Both the position numbers and the translations under genes were made by a program. Source: Astrocystis sublimbata (taxonomy: Eukaryota; Ascomycota; Sordariomycetes; Xylariales; Xylariaceae). From it: DNA of 64,000 bases. Below, in pieces: positions 13,300 through 25,061 of the stretch. The notes beneath the pieces were generated by a model. It was not told where the DNA came from, did not search any database, and saw only the letters and a program-made list of their open reading frames with translations. Within the stretch, counting starts at the first letter, position 1; every line of letters starts with the position of its first letter. Location of the stretch: NCBI GenBank assembly GCA_022453515.1, contig JAJNNY010000008.1, positions 372,001 through 436,000 on the forward strand. The letters are read 5' to 3'.

Positions 13300-14207
13300 A
13301 TGTCCAAAGCCTTCATCGTAACGGGCGCAAGCCGCGGCCTTGGCCTCGCAATCACCGAGGCTCTCCTACGGGAGAAGCACAACGTCTTCGCCGTCGCGCG
13401 GACCGAAGCCGATTTGCGCAAGCTCAAGGACAAGCACGGGGATGACATCGAGTACATGGCTACTGATGTATCGGAAAACTCTGTACGCACAACGTTCCGT
13501 TGAGGGGTCCCGCTTCAATCAAGCATGGCATTGGCAGCTCGCTGATACTAGAATGTCAAAAAATCCAGGAGACACCGAAAATCGTGGCTGCAGCTGTTCA
13601 TGCCTTCGGCAAGCTCGACGGGCTGGTGATAAATCACGGCACTTTGAAGCCGATCGGCAAGATCGCTGACGCGGATCCCGACGCATGGGGTCGGGCGTTC
13701 AACGTCAATTTCATCAGTGCGGTTGCATTGGTAAGAATGAAGACTTGCGTGAACAATTTGATAATTTGTCTAACTCTACTTAAGCTGCAACAAGCGATTC
13801 CAAAACTACGGGAATCAAAGGGGCGGGTGGTATTCGTCTCCTCGGGAGCATCCAGCAGTGCCTACGTTGGCTGGGGCATGTACGGGACCTCCAAGGCAGC
13901 TTTGGATCATTTGTGTGCGCATTTGGCGGTTGAGGAACCTACAATTACTGCGGTTACAGTCTCACCTGGGAAAGTTGACACAGAGATGCAGAAGCTCATT
14001 CGAGACGATGGTCACAACGACGGCATGTCAAAGGAGGTCCATGCCAGTTTCGTAGCAGAGCATGAGAACGGCAAGTTACTCAAGCCAGAGCAGCCAGGCA
14101 CAGTGATAGCCAAGTTGGTGGTTGGGGCCACGAGAGCTCTGGCCGGCAAACACTTCAGGTACGACTGGACTTTCGATCGAGAACGCCACAGACGACTGAC
14201 ACCTTGA
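13300..14207 (+). CDS. Short-chain dehydrogenase/reductase (IRC24/YIR035C-like)
   Basis: A classical SDR, NAD(P)H-dependent, probably cytosolic and reducing a carbonyl. Its closest remembered relatives are the yeast NRE1/IRC24 proteins (sepiapterin- or benzil-reductase-like). Three exons, 13300-13482, 13569-13730 and 13785-14207, give 255 residues, the normal SDR length. Seen: cofactor motif TGASRGLG at residues 8-15, a FGKLDGLVINHG segment where classical members have NNAG (here NHG), VSSGAS at 133-138, and the catalytic Y148-GTS-K152. The PGKVDTEMQ motif and the LAGKHFRYDW tail also fit the family. The start is the ATG at 13300; an upstream GTG is in frame but not needed. Intron 2 (13731-13784) is 54 nt, free of stops and in frame, so its retention would add 18 residues. 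Confidence 0.9.
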
Positions 14208-15770
14208 TAGATGGAATGCCGCAGAGCTTGCCGACTTTCAGTCAAAATGAAAGGCCAAGGACGGCCCTAAAGCAAATGCTAAAGAGAATGTCAGCTATAT
14301 GCAGAGCACAATGGACAAAAGTTATGGATGGATGAAGCTTCAGTCGAAAGATGAAAAGACGTTTGTATTTTTCTACAGGATGGGTTCAGGTATAGCACGA
14401 TCATCATCAGCAAGATTGGGTAGAAGAAGATATAGACATACTTAACAAACTACATTGGCCGTAGATCGTGCAAGGTGTAGCCTTTCTGTATCATTTTTCC
14501 TGAATGACTATTTCCTAGGTATGTAATTAGTCTCAATGTCGGTATACCAAACAATCATGCAATAATTTGCAGGAGGTGATGATCAGAATGTTTTATCCGT
14601 CATGTATAGTCGGTATTTGATAGTACTAATGGATATTGGACATCATGGTAGGTATTCGGGAGGCGTGTTGCTTAGGAGTATTCGTCACATACAGTTGATC
14701 ATTACTATTAAGCTTCCTCGATTAGCAACTGTCTGTGTCATTTTAATTCATAGCAGGAAGAGGAGTGAACTTCTATCAGTAATGTCTGTTTGGCTGACGT
14801 GTCGATCACCATATTGCCGAGAGGCTAAGTAAGACTGGGGCGACAATGGACTCATCATTGAAGAAACGAAGATAAGACGAAGTGAAACATACCGGGAACG
14901 CGAAATCCGCCACGCGTTGATTATTGGCTTGTATGGCCACTGCACTGCACATCATGCCTGCAATGACAGATCCGAGTGTAGGCTTTTCACGCCAGATGTG
15001 GTAGCGATTGTGCGACTCTATCGACCAAGCTCGGGGCCGTTGCTAAGCTCTTCATTGCGCCGAGGGATCGAGTACTGCCACGACACTGCTCTATGCGATG
15101 ATCGCATAAGCCCTCTCTCAATAATGGGAAGGGCAAGTTCTCTGGCGCATTGCGATGCTGAGGAGCTTGGCTGGTCGGGAAACTTGGTGCTTTGTTGACC
15201 TTGTGCCTTGAGGAAGAAATGAAGCAGATGGGAGCTTTAGAGCAAGAAAAAAATTAGCACGACTTTTAACGGCAGGACTAGATCACCTACCTAGATACGG
15301 TTAGACCACTGCGCCACGTCAACGTGTTGTGGCTCAAGCTCTTTCTGCTGCCTGTGCAGCCTAAAGGCGCAAGCTTAGGTCCATGCATGCAGGAACGGTC
15401 TGATAGGCCGCCTGCTCCCTGGCTTGTCTCCACCTGCTACCTATCACAACCAATGAGAAGCTTCAAAATGCAGGGAGTGTAGGCTGTCCTGCGTACCTCG
15501 ACTCAGTTATTTAAGCAAGCGTAACCTCACACCCTCGGACGGTTCACCCTCGCTGCCCATGCGCAACAAAAACACCACATCCCTTGTTCTCGAAAACACA
15601 TAAAGCCCAGTGCCAAAATCCGAGCTCGAGCATAACCGCCGTGCCCCATTGATCGTTCAACAACACTTCCAATCCCCATGAAAGCCGGCCTTGTCGCTCC
15701 TTCCGCAACCATTGTACCTCAACTCAGCTAAATCAGAAGGGAGCATCAACTCCATCCATCGCATTTCGCC
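14208..15770. other. Intergenic; contains a tRNA-like element on the minus strand
   Basis: No coding frame is convincing here. A degenerate tRNA-like element with a downstream T-run is listed separately at 15265-15323. The remainder is the SDR 3' flank and the leader of the NC2-beta gene, including a C-rich patch at about 15530-15580. Confidence 0.5.
15265..15323 (-). other. Degenerate tRNA-like / Pol III-type element
   Basis: On the minus strand a perfect A-box-like TGGCGCAGTGG is followed by a possible 6-bp stem (GGTAGG / CCTGCC, one G-T pair) with a 9-nt loop. The ends (GTTGACG / CGTTAAA) can pair at 6 of 7 positions counting G-T, and a T7 run lies just downstream (T complement of 15247-15253). 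At 59 nt with no anticodon arm it is too short for a normal tRNA, so a decayed tRNA or SINE head is more likely than a working gene. Confidence 0.25.
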
Positions 15771-16957
15771 ATGTCGGACCATGAATATGGCGGTTAGTGT
15801 GACCTTCCGTATTTTCCAATGCTTTGCGGCCACGTCAACATGCCATGTATATGCTTTCTTTTATCGTCAGTCGCAGGTGTGATGCATCGCAGATGCTGCA
15901 TCACGACATTGATCTTTCGATCATCAAGTCTGGACTGGTAGCTTGGCCAAGAGTTCTTATAGACAAGTAAATATTCCGTCGTGAGAGCTTCTGTTTCAAG
16001 ATGCAAACCCTTTCAGCCATTCCCTTGAGGGACAACCTGTTTGACCACAACAGTGATTCGGAATTGCCTGTTCACGATCACTATCTGGCATCATGCTCTT
16101 ATAAATAAATACTTTCCATCGCAACGCTGCATGGTTTCAGTTGAGCTTGTACTGCCCGTTGAACCAGTATCCAAGCGCACTGGCATTCCCACCACCTGCA
16201 GCATCGTCAATCAACCCGACACTGTCATATTATTTGACCACTTTGAACCCGTTGTCAGCGCAACCACTTGCTGGGCAAGCTCTGTCTTACGACATGGCAA
16301 AGAAAACCTCTGGTCCTGCGCCCTGCGATTTGCTTTCTATTGCCTTTTGCCTGTTCCCAACTCTGATTTGTTCAATCTGCTGACTTGAGGACTGATTAGG
16401 CAATGACGATCTGTCACTCCCTAAAGGTATGTATTTGACCTGATAGTGCACTTGGCACGACTCAACAAGTTGCCTTCCCTTATCCTGGTGGTCTTTGTCC
16501 ACACTGGCTAACTTGCTCTTTAGCGACGGTGCAGAAGATAGTTAGCGAGATCCTTCCACCCGCAACAGGATTATCGTTCTCAAAGGAGGCGCGGGATCTT
16601 TTAATAGAATGTTGTGTCGAGTTCATCACCCTCGTATCCTCTGAGGCGAATGAGATCTCGGAGAAGGAGGCTAAGAAAACGATTGCGTGCGACCACATCA
16701 CCAAGGCGCTAGACACTCTCGGCTTCGGCGACTACGTCCCCGCCGTGCTGGAAGCTGCCGCCCATCACAAGGAATCGCAAAGGGTACGTCGGGATCCCTG
16801 GCCCTCTTGCCTACTGCCGACAATTGCTAACAGCTACTAGGTGCGCGACAAAAGGGGCAACAAGTTTGAAGACAGCGGTATGACGATGGAGGAATTGTTT
16901 GAGCTTCAGCAGAAGGAATTCGAGGAAGCCAAGAAGAAGCAAAGTGGCGAGGCATGA
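15771..16957 (+). CDS. NCB2: Negative cofactor 2 beta (NC2-beta / Dr1), histone-fold TBP regulator
   Basis: The beta subunit of NC2, which pairs with NC2-alpha (Bur6/DRAP1) through H2A/H2B-type histone folds, clamps TBP on DNA and represses or tunes RNA polymerase II initiation. Four exons join in frame: 15771-15792, 16400-16426, 16524-16783, 16841-16957, giving 141 residues. Seen: the acidic NDDLSLPKATVQK start on exon 2, then KIVSEILPP, a helix with EARDLLIECCVEFI, ISEKEAKKTIACDH and ALDTLGFGDYVP, all core NC2-beta features; the tail EELFELQQKEFEEAKKK is Glu/Lys-rich. Odd: the first intron (15793-16399) is 607 nt, very long for this genome, and splits off only seven codons. The start ATG follows TTCGCC and the exon-1 peptide MSDHEYGG fits fungal family members. 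Confidence 0.93.
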
Positions 16958-19533
16958 GTATCGATGATTTGGTGTAGATTTGGTTTTGGCAGCTGAGGAT
17001 GTTGGGATACATCGCCAAAAGGATATATGGGCCTGCAGGCATGGCATTGCAGTCGCGAGCCCTGGCGATGGGCCACAATGCATTTGGTTGGCGTTGGGAT
17101 GTGGAAAGACAGATACCAGCAACGGCGTTTCTTGATTGTCTTTCAGGACGGGTCACCGACGGTGATGTCTTGTTCCAGCCCCAGATTAACATCGGGCACA
17201 TTATAAGACAGCATGCTTTTTTCTCTGCTTATAAATGTGAGTTTGCGTTTGCTGCTCTTGAGAGCTTGGCTGTAATCTTGATCAAGTACTTTCCCGTGCT
17301 TAGGTGTCTAGTGTTGATGCACCAAAACCGGAGCGAAAATGAAATCCAGTGCGACCGTTTAGTAAATGGTGCTAAGACAACGAGGAGGTGAGTATGGGGT
17401 GAAATTGAAGCTCATTTGCCCATCCCGTTGTACACAGTTACTCTATTCATGAATGAAATCGAATCTTGGGTACCTACTACCGATGCTCAGTTCGAGGCTG
17501 AACAGGGGAGGCCCTAGCCTAGAATGGCCAGTATGCACAATTTCCACGGTGCACCCCGCCTCGAACACAACACAAAAGTCGTACTACAAGGTATGTATGT
17601 ACCGGGCTTTTTTCGGGTTCCCTTTTCATTTAGGGTATTGTGCGATGGGCTTCGCCATGAAGCGCAGTCTCTCCTCGCCACACTATTGGTGAATGAGAAA
17701 GTTCATCCGGACTGGTGCCTGAGCACCCAACGATGAACACAGGGCACAGGAAGAGCCACAGGAACTGGTTCGCGATACCCCTCAAGCCCCCTTAGCTCGC
17801 CGCTCCACCCAGACTCGGTACCTGGGGCCCCTGGCTGTGGGCGATGCATAATTGCGTCAGAGTTCAACTCGGCTATCTAGTTGGCAACATTCTAGACCAA
17901 GGCAGACCAGAGCAAGCGCAGGCGCTCCAGTCAACCTGTACCCCATTGAGTCGATGAAACGCACCGGCAATTGCTGCGTGCATACATGATGTATTCGACT
18001 TCCTTTTACCGAAATCGCAGCTGAGTGTCGTGGGTGCTCTGATTCTGAAGTCGACGCGATCATAGTACTTTGCGCTGCAACCAACGGTTTGATACTTCAG
18101 GTGGCCCCTGGTCATGCCTGGGTGCCTGGGTATGGTCGTTTTGCAGTGACGAATGCGAAGCCCAACGAACAACGCCTAACCCTGTAGACCCGTGGACCTG
18201 GCCCCCAACGGACTAGCCGACCAGAAACCCCACAAGCGTGCGAGAGAGGGCTTGCTCACGAGACACCCTCGACACCCAGCACACCCGGCGAGTCCCGGCA
18301 CACAACTTTGCTGAGCCTCAAGGGGCTGGGCTGGTGACGGGGCTCACTGACAGGAGGCAACCCTCGATATGTTGAGTCGACGCCGATCAGACAGCCTGCC
18401 GAGCCTGCTGCTCGTGATGGGCCCTAACCACTAGGATGGTTGCTGAGCCGACCTAGGCTTTCACCAAAGTCAAGTCAAGCCATCATGCGAAGTCACCCTT
18501 TTCACCTTCCTTGTGTGTCTATCGTCTTCGTAGCCACTGCCTAACCGAATAGCTTTCAACACGCAAAATAAATGCAACAACTACGACAAACAAATACAAC
18601 GGTGGTGAGACTGGTGGAATTCGATGGTTCTTATTGATGTAATAGCTAGATCGAGTCGACCCCTCCATGCTGCAGGGAGGGATGTATCGTAGTGGGGTAT
18701 GACTTAATCCAGCTACTTGATGCCTCGCCCGACGTTGGGTGCATTCAGAAGTACCGCCGGCCGCGACATGAGACGGCGGTGACGGGGGCTGGGACAGGTT
18801 TGGGCTTAGCGCTCTGGAGATGCCTCTCCAGGCCCCCCCCACCCCCCCCCCCTCGAGGCCCCTCGCGCACGTGTGTGATCAGGCTTCTGAACATGCTGGA
18901 CATGTGGGATGACGAAGTTGGCTGCGGGTAATGCCCCAGCAGACTGGACTGAATACCTAAGGTAATCTAATAGTACTGCAAACTTCCCGCCGCCAGCCCA
19001 GATCTTGTCTGTCACCCGCTCCCATCTTTCGAACACCCACTTGACCCTGGATGAAGCTGGACGTGCCTGACCGTCTAAACCTTATGACCCGCCCTCAGAC
19101 ATAGACAGCTGCCATCTCTCTCTCTCCTTCTCTCTCCGTTGTTATCGACAAGTGGACGTTGATTGCATCGTGGTAAGCGCCTGCGAGCGAGCGACAGCCC
19201 TGCAGCCAACAGAGAGAGATCAGTGATCTGCGGGCCGCGCGACGCTATTGGAGTATCTAGCGTCACCGTTTCGACTTGCACTACACCCGACCGACTTCCC
19301 CTCAGCACTCACTCAGCTCTGCACTCCCGTCTTCTCCTCCTGACCTCTGCATCTTCCACTCTTCCTCAGAGCCTACCTACCTCCCCGTTCCACCACCACC
19401 ACCACCCGTCGCACAGCGCCGGTAAATCGCAGACTACACACAATCAGCAAATCAATTCCGCCTGCCTGCCTTGCACATTGCACCACACTGCGGATCGCGC
19501 ACAGAGCCGCTTGCCAGATCTGTGGTTGTCGCC
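16958..19533. other. Intergenic, with C-runs and a CT-rich leader
   Basis: No gene is supportable. Notable content: two adjacent C homopolymers on the plus strand at 18833-18840 and 18842-18852, a CT-rich tract at about 19115-19138, and a (CAC)n patch near 19391-19406. The last two sit in what is probably the promoter and 5' leader of the following gene. Confidence 0.5.
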
Positions 19534-21233
19534 ATGGCTTACAGGAGCAGCCGAGGCGACGTCAGCGAACGGGATTACGCTCATCGTAGAGCACCCGTCC
19601 GCGACTATGACGATAATCGCAGCGTGGACCGGACACCTGCCTTCCTTCGCTCGGACAACCGACGCACGGAAGCTGGTCCGCTAGTCCTGCGGTCGCGGGA
19701 GGTTGAGACTGTCGACAGACGGCGACCCCGCAGTCCCAGTCCTGAAATCCACGTCCACGAGCGCTTCGTAGACCGAGAGCGCGAGAGGGCCCCCTCGGTA
19801 CACCGCCCTGTTCGCTTCAGGGAGCGCTCGCCCTCGCCCAATCGAATCCAGGTTCACGAGCATTTTGAGCGCCGAGAACGCTCACGCCAAAGGTCACCGA
19901 CGCCCGACCGGGATCGAGAACTCATCAACATCAACATCGAGCGTGAGCGCCAGAGGGAGCGCACTCCATCGCCAAGCCCCTCACCTCCCCCGCCTCCAGA
20001 GCCTCAGTTCATCCGTGGACCTACTATCGAACGAGAGGTCATCACCCACTACCGCGATATCGACCATGGTAAGTCGCTCCTTGAGTACGTGTCGCATATG
20101 TTCGATGCTAATGCTCAGCGTAGGCATGATCCGAGCCAAGCCACCAAGTCCTCCTCCGCCACCCCGTCGCGCGCCATCACGCACACGGGAGCGTGAGACT
20201 GATATCGACATCGATATCTCCCGCCATGAGACTGACATTGATATCCGCCAACGTTCGCGCTCTCGTTCTCGCGCGCCACCCCGGGCTCGTGAGCAGAGCC
20301 GCCCTCGCGAGCGACCCCGCCCCATGCCACGACCATCGTACGACGACGATGACATTGTCATCCGAAGAAATGGTGACAAGCTTAAGGTCTCCGAGACACG
20401 ACGCCGCGCCCATTCCGCGGCACCCCGTCCAGAGTGGGACGATGAGGCTGAATACATCACCAGCAAGATTGACTCACGCGGCCGCCAGGGTGAGGCTTAC
20501 CATGGCGCTACCAAGGACTGGAGTATAGTTGATGTTCCGCCAGGAACCGAGCGCGTGAGAATGGACGGTGTCGGTGGTGGTGGTGCCGAGGTTACCTGGC
20601 AACGCTACAACGGTGTCCGACGCTCCAAGTTTATTCCAGAGCGAGATGAGTCGCCTGCCCCATCACCTCCTGCACTGCCCGAGCCGCAACGCGACTCGTC
20701 ACGTGAGCGACTCAGTGTACAGATTTATGACTCGAAGCGTCGCGATCGCGAGGTAGAGGTTGAAGAGACGCGCGATCGCCGTATTGAGATCCATGAGGGC
20801 AGTCGAGAGAGGCAGCCGGCGCGAAGGCGCGAGGGCATGTGGACTGAAGTTACCAAAGACCTCGTGAGTCGCGAAGCCATTGAACGTCTCGGTTACGACT
20901 ACGAGGAGACGGAGTGGTTTTTCTACGTGATGCAATATCTCCGCTATGTAAGCCATGTTCTTTGTTCCCCCTTTCATGTGACCCAGTGATTACATAATGC
21001 AGGGTTGAGGGAGACTAACATCGATACAGGAGGACGTCCTGGAACTTGTTGACGTCACCGAGGATCTTCGACGGACTCGACGACGCCGCGCTCGCGAGTA
21101 TGAAGACGATCATTACGGATACCACCGCCGACACCAGCACAAGCATGTGCCGTGGGACAAAGCGGATGATGAACGCATCGTCGAGCGCGAAGTGTTCTAC
21201 GACTCGGGTCGCTCCCATCGCCATCATCGCTAA
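19534..21233 (+). CDS. Arg/Asp/Pro-rich protein with a conserved fungal C-terminal domain
   Basis: Three exons, 19534-20068, 20124-20947 and 21030-21233, give 520 residues. The first ~330 residues are low-complexity: many RSPSP/RERSPSP repeats, ERER runs, a proline tract at the end of exon 1 and DIDIDIS/DIDIRQ repeats, resembling RS-type disordered proteins. The C-terminal ~200 residues look folded: EYITSKID, YHGATKDWSIVDVPPGTERVRMDG, VTWQRYNGVRRSKF, then WTEVTKDLVSREAIE, a tyrosine-rich YDYEETEWFFYVM helix and EDVLELVDVTEDLRR. I recall this ending from widely distributed fungal proteins of unknown function (I believe catalogued as DUF8035, not verifiable here). No membrane span or signal peptide. 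The RS-like region suggests a nuclear or condensate-associated role, which is inference only. Confidence 0.85.
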
Positions 21234-23311
21234 GATAATGATTTGCAATCGTCATATACCAGCCATCTTAGGATCATTTAGCTTTAGAATATGTTGGAAA
21301 TATCCCAATCGAGGTTTTCGCTTCTTGTTTACTCTAACTATCAAATCGTCAGTGAGCGGTAGCGATATCTAGCGAGCGGCGATCGGGCAAGTCTACTAAA
21401 TCAAGTCATGTCTCGCAGTTCGACTCGGATTAGGGTTCGAAATTCAATACATGTTACACACTGTTTATTACGGCCGAACTGGAATGTTATGGATTTACTT
21501 TGGAATATGAAACAAGACAAAGAGAAAGAGAGGGGGGCGGACTACGTATGATGATGGACGAAATGAATGGGGGGGTCATGTAATGCGGAAGATGATATTT
21601 GAATGTATCTAGAACGCGAGTGTGCTCTTATGACTGATGACTCAATGATCATTACTATTTATCTGATCCCGTCTGTATGCGTATACACACATGTCTACAG
21701 TTTCATATCTGTGTGGTGCGTGTGAGAAATAACAAGACTATCGAAGCATCTAAGAATAAAATAGATTATCAAGGTACATTATCAAGAGCGCGGTCACTGA
21801 TAAGTGCTTGACGTGTAGATCCACTCAAATCACGGGACAGGCCACTTGACCTTCTGTATAATTCCCCTTGAAGAGTTCATGAGGGCTCGTGCGTGTCTCC
21901 AGGTTCAGATGAAAAGATATACGAACTTTCAACGCGATGAAATGAGACACTGAATCACTGCGTTCCCTTGAGAACGAATGGTATGTGCCCATCTGCTGCA
22001 TATACAACACGGAGCACAAACTTTGGCCGAAACCGGTGCGCTTAAAAGATATTGCCATGATACAGATAATCACAGCAAGCTATTCCCCTCCTCGGGACCG
22101 ACAAAGTAATAATTAGCATGTAATTATCGCCGACCAACGCGACTACCACAGCGGCACAGCGTTACAACGGCTCTGCATACATACTTGACTAGGACATGGA
22201 TGTGAAGTCGGCCCACTGGGCGCTATTGACACATAGTATTGTCTGAGACTCGTGGGATATTCCGCCACCTTGCATTTCTCGACTATGATGTCTCAATGTC
22301 GCTCTATATATTTTGCTCCCCAACCCCCTACTCGCGTCTGATTTGACCTGGGTGGATTGACCTTAGCTAATGTATGCAAGGGTTGCTCTGACTAGACACG
22401 AGGATTCGAAAGAGCGATTCAAGAAAAGAAAAGAAAAAAAAAAGAGCTTCAATTTTATATACTGATGCCGGTGATTGCGATCTTCAATTTAAACTTATCG
22501 TCGGTGCGAGAACGATCCTAGTCCTCTAACACACAATTACGGGGAGATTTTAACAGACAGCCTCTACAGCAACACGGCTACCGGCAAACATGATGCCGGG
22601 ACATACAAAATGCGGAGAACTGAGGCTTGAGAGAACCCACACGGGTCTAGATCCGATCGATGGGACGCCTCGCGAGCCATAGAGTTACAACAAGGCATCC
22701 CCATTGAGTTGAGGGTAATATCACTATGTAGCCTGCCTCGAGTTGGCTCAGCTGAGTAAGACCAAGTTGATTGTAGAGACGCATCTATCACCACCTAGCA
22801 CGCGCTTCAACATGTTCTAATCGGCAGATAGATCACTCCACTTACGCATGTGCGTGATGTCTGTATCAACGCTACTGAATGAAAACCGCACTACCCAGCT
22901 CGACAGCCAGTCAAGATCGTGAAGTATGTTACATTGACCACGCGTGAGAATGCCAGATCCATGCTGCTGGTTTGGTCTGGCCAGAAAGCTGAAAGATGCG
23001 GGAGAATCAAGGATTCCATCGTACCCTCATGCAACTGGGTAGAAGCCATCGTGGGGGGGTTTGTTAAAGGGGCCGAACATGAATAGATCTAGACCCAGTG
23101 ACATCGACGTCCAATGAGGTAAGCTGGAGTTGACGATGAGCTTCAATGCTTTGAACAAGTATAAATACAGGTCTTTTCCCATCCCATCATCACAATCTTC
23201 CAAGTTCACCATCAAGCATCTCATTTTGACAACATCTCCTCTTCAGCAGCTCTGCAACTACCCAAACTCACAGCTTTTCTTCCAAATCAAGTTCTCACCC
23301 TCTCAGTCATA
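21234..23311. other. Intergenic
   Basis: About 2 kb without a credible gene. It has an A-rich AAAAG-repeat patch at about 22424-22445 and a G-rich patch around 21530-21570. The small minus-strand frame at 21825-22073 shows no coding signature. The right end carries the promoter of the KP4-like gene. Confidence 0.5.
23160..23167 (+). promoter_or_regulatory. TATA box of the KP4-like gene
   Basis: TATAAATA lies 145 bp upstream of the start codon, and the spacer between is C/A-rich leader sequence of the kind seen in fungal 5' UTRs. Position and sequence fit a strong regulated promoter; this is inference from consensus only. Confidence 0.45.
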
Positions 23312-23823
23312 ATGAAGTTCCAAGGATCAGCCATCGCCGCCCTCATTGCCGCAAGCACCCCCTTCGCCACGGCCCTCGGCATCAACTGCCGAGGCAGCGG
23401 GGGGTGCAGCTCCTGCCCAGCTCACACACTCTCCGAGATCAACACCAAGGTCCAAGGAATTTCCAATGGAAACGTCTTCGGCAACGGCCAGCACATCGCC
23501 TGCTCTGGCCACTGCTGCGCCTTCTTGCAGAACATATCGGGAACCAAGAATGGTGGGCAGATCAAGGTACGTTAGCTGATCGGTGAGGCTCTGATAGAAA
23601 GGCAGTCGCACCCACATCTACCAGCTCTCAGATCATGGGGGGTGGTAGGGTAAATTCTTCGATGACTGAGTGGAAAGAACGTACTAACTCGGGTGTGCTA
23701 TGTAAGGGATACGTCCAGCAGCTCCTGTCGCACGGATGTGGCAAATGCGGTAGTGTCCCTACCGAGCCCGGCAACAACGTGAACACGGGCCAGTTGACTG
23801 TTAACTACGTCTCCAACCCTTGA
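23312..23823 (+). CDS. Secreted cysteine-rich KP4-like (killer-toxin-like) protein
   Basis: A small secreted protein of the KP4 family. Family knowledge: KP4 is the killer toxin of a Ustilago maydis virus that blocks calcium channels in sensitive fungi, and chromosomal KP4-like genes occur in many ascomycetes, where roles in fungal or plant interactions are debated. Seen: exons 23312-23566 and 23707-23823 with a 140-nt intron, giving 123 residues. There is a signal peptide of about 21 residues with an Ala-rich core. Eight cysteines fall at spliced positions 26, 32, 35, 64, 68, 69, 96 and 99, the last two on exon 2. The family's ending with a TVNYV motif is present. Frame is intact, so it may be functional; activity or target cannot be read from sequence. 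It borders the WLxYW/DARxFP gene trio. Confidence 0.87.
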
Positions 23824-24449
23824 GCGTTGATCGGGCGACGGAATCCGATTCCTATGGGTTGTCAAGGTTAAGGATGTCGCAGATATGGATGTGGACCAGT
23901 ATCTCATGGTGCTCGACGAATATGCAGCTGTTTCACCCCCCTCCCTTACCTTTCAAGACGTCTGAGGGAAGAGAATAACTCAAGATGCTCAGGGGTTTTG
24001 ATCTGCCACGTTGAATACGGGATCCTTAAGAATTTATTCAGGACTTTATTTGTACCCAAGGAATTACCTTCGTTCAATAAGTCCCCTCTGAAAGCTACTT
24101 TTCAGCATCATTGGCGTTTAAGACAATGCACAACGAATACAGGGACAGTGATGGGAGATGTCTACACTAGGTAGCCAAGGCATTCCCGCTTCTCACAGTA
24201 CATAATCACAATTAAGCAGTATTTTCGCAAGTTTGGTAGAAGATAGTATTGAAAAGTACATCTGTCAATAGATAAGTATTCAGGGGAAAATAACCTTAAT
24301 TTAAACAAAAGCTAACTAGCTAGGACCGGCCTAGGTGATGAGAAACAATCGACTGATGGCTGCTTTGAAATACTGTATTTAGTGATAATCAGTGTGACAA
24401 ATTCGACTTCGTGTGATTGGGGTAAAAAGGGGGGGGGGGGGGGGGGTGT
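23824..24449. other. Intergenic between KP4-like gene and paralogue A, with a G18 run
   Basis: A 626-bp, A+T-rich spacer between convergent genes, so it should hold both terminators. It contains an 18-base G homopolymer at 24429-24446, ending three bases before the end of the paralogue A stop codon. No reading frame of interest. Confidence 0.55.
24429..24446. repeat. G18 homopolymer (C18 on the coding strand of the neighbouring gene)
   Basis: Eighteen consecutive G on the plus strand. On the transcript of the minus-strand gene beginning at 25061 this would be a C18 run directly after the TAG stop, at the very start of the 3' UTR. Length could be affected by sequencing error. Confidence 0.85.
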
Positions 24450-25061
24450 CTAATTAATGTGAACTACCAACTCCCTATCGGTCGGCACGATATGTATCGC
24501 GTGATATGCTGGGAATTCACGTGCATCTTTCAAAAGCGCCTTGAGATTTTCGGGCTCTTTCTCTGACCAGTAATTTAACCAATCAATATGGCATTGAATT
24601 AGGTCCCGCTGACGAAACAGGGCGATAGCCATGATACGTAGGCGTTCTCGCTCGTTAATGTGGCCGTATGTGAAGCACTCCGCAATCATGTCGCACAGAA
24701 ATCGAGCCGACGCTATGAACTCCACGGTCACGTTTAGGACTCTATGGAAGTCATCTGCATCGCGCTCGAGCTGGCGGTCGCGGTCGGCGAATAGCTCCGG
24801 ACGAACCTTGCGTTGCAGGACGGCCATGGTAGCTGATAGAAATTTGTCTAGACGCAAGGTGACATTTTCGTACACGGCGACATCTACTCGGAGTGTGTCC
24901 TCGAACTGAGCTAGCGCGTAGTTGTCGTAGTTGTAGCCGTTGGAATAGATCCCGCCCTCGGCGAATGGGTGGCTTGCAACGGTGCATCTGTGAATCCATT
25001 CAGCCTTGGTGAGTAGCTTACCATCTCCAATGTCCATTTTCCTCTCAGTGTTGGACGACAT
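24450..25061 (-). CDS. WLxYW/DARxFP-family protein, paralogue A
   Basis: Unrecognised protein of 203 residues in one exon, first of three related neighbours. Seen: an N-terminal TERKMDIGDGKLLTKAEWI motif almost repeated in paralogue B, a middle that looks all-helical and charged, and a C-terminal module at residues 158-184 (24510-24590) reading H-x2-WLNYW-x-EK-x-P, then LL-x-DAREFP. The module recurs in all three genes. A 19-residue tail follows. No signal peptide, membrane span or cysteine pattern, so probably intracellular. The ATG follows ACCGCAACT and a CAACACAACTAC leader. The gene is convergent with the KP4-like gene. The function is unknown; I cannot match it to a named domain. Single-exon structure with family-conserved sequence makes it a real gene rather than a chance frame. 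Confidence 0.78.
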   Translation of the reverse strand: MSSNTERKMDIGDGKLLTKAEWIHRCTVASHPFAEGGIYSNGYNYDNYALAQFEDTLRVDVAVYENVTLRLDKFLSATMAVLQRKVRPELFADRDRQLERDADDFHRVLNVTVEFIASARFLCDMIAECFTYGHINERERLRIMAIALFRQRDLIQCHIDWLNYWSEKEPENLKALLKDAREFPAYHAIHIVPTDRELVVHIN

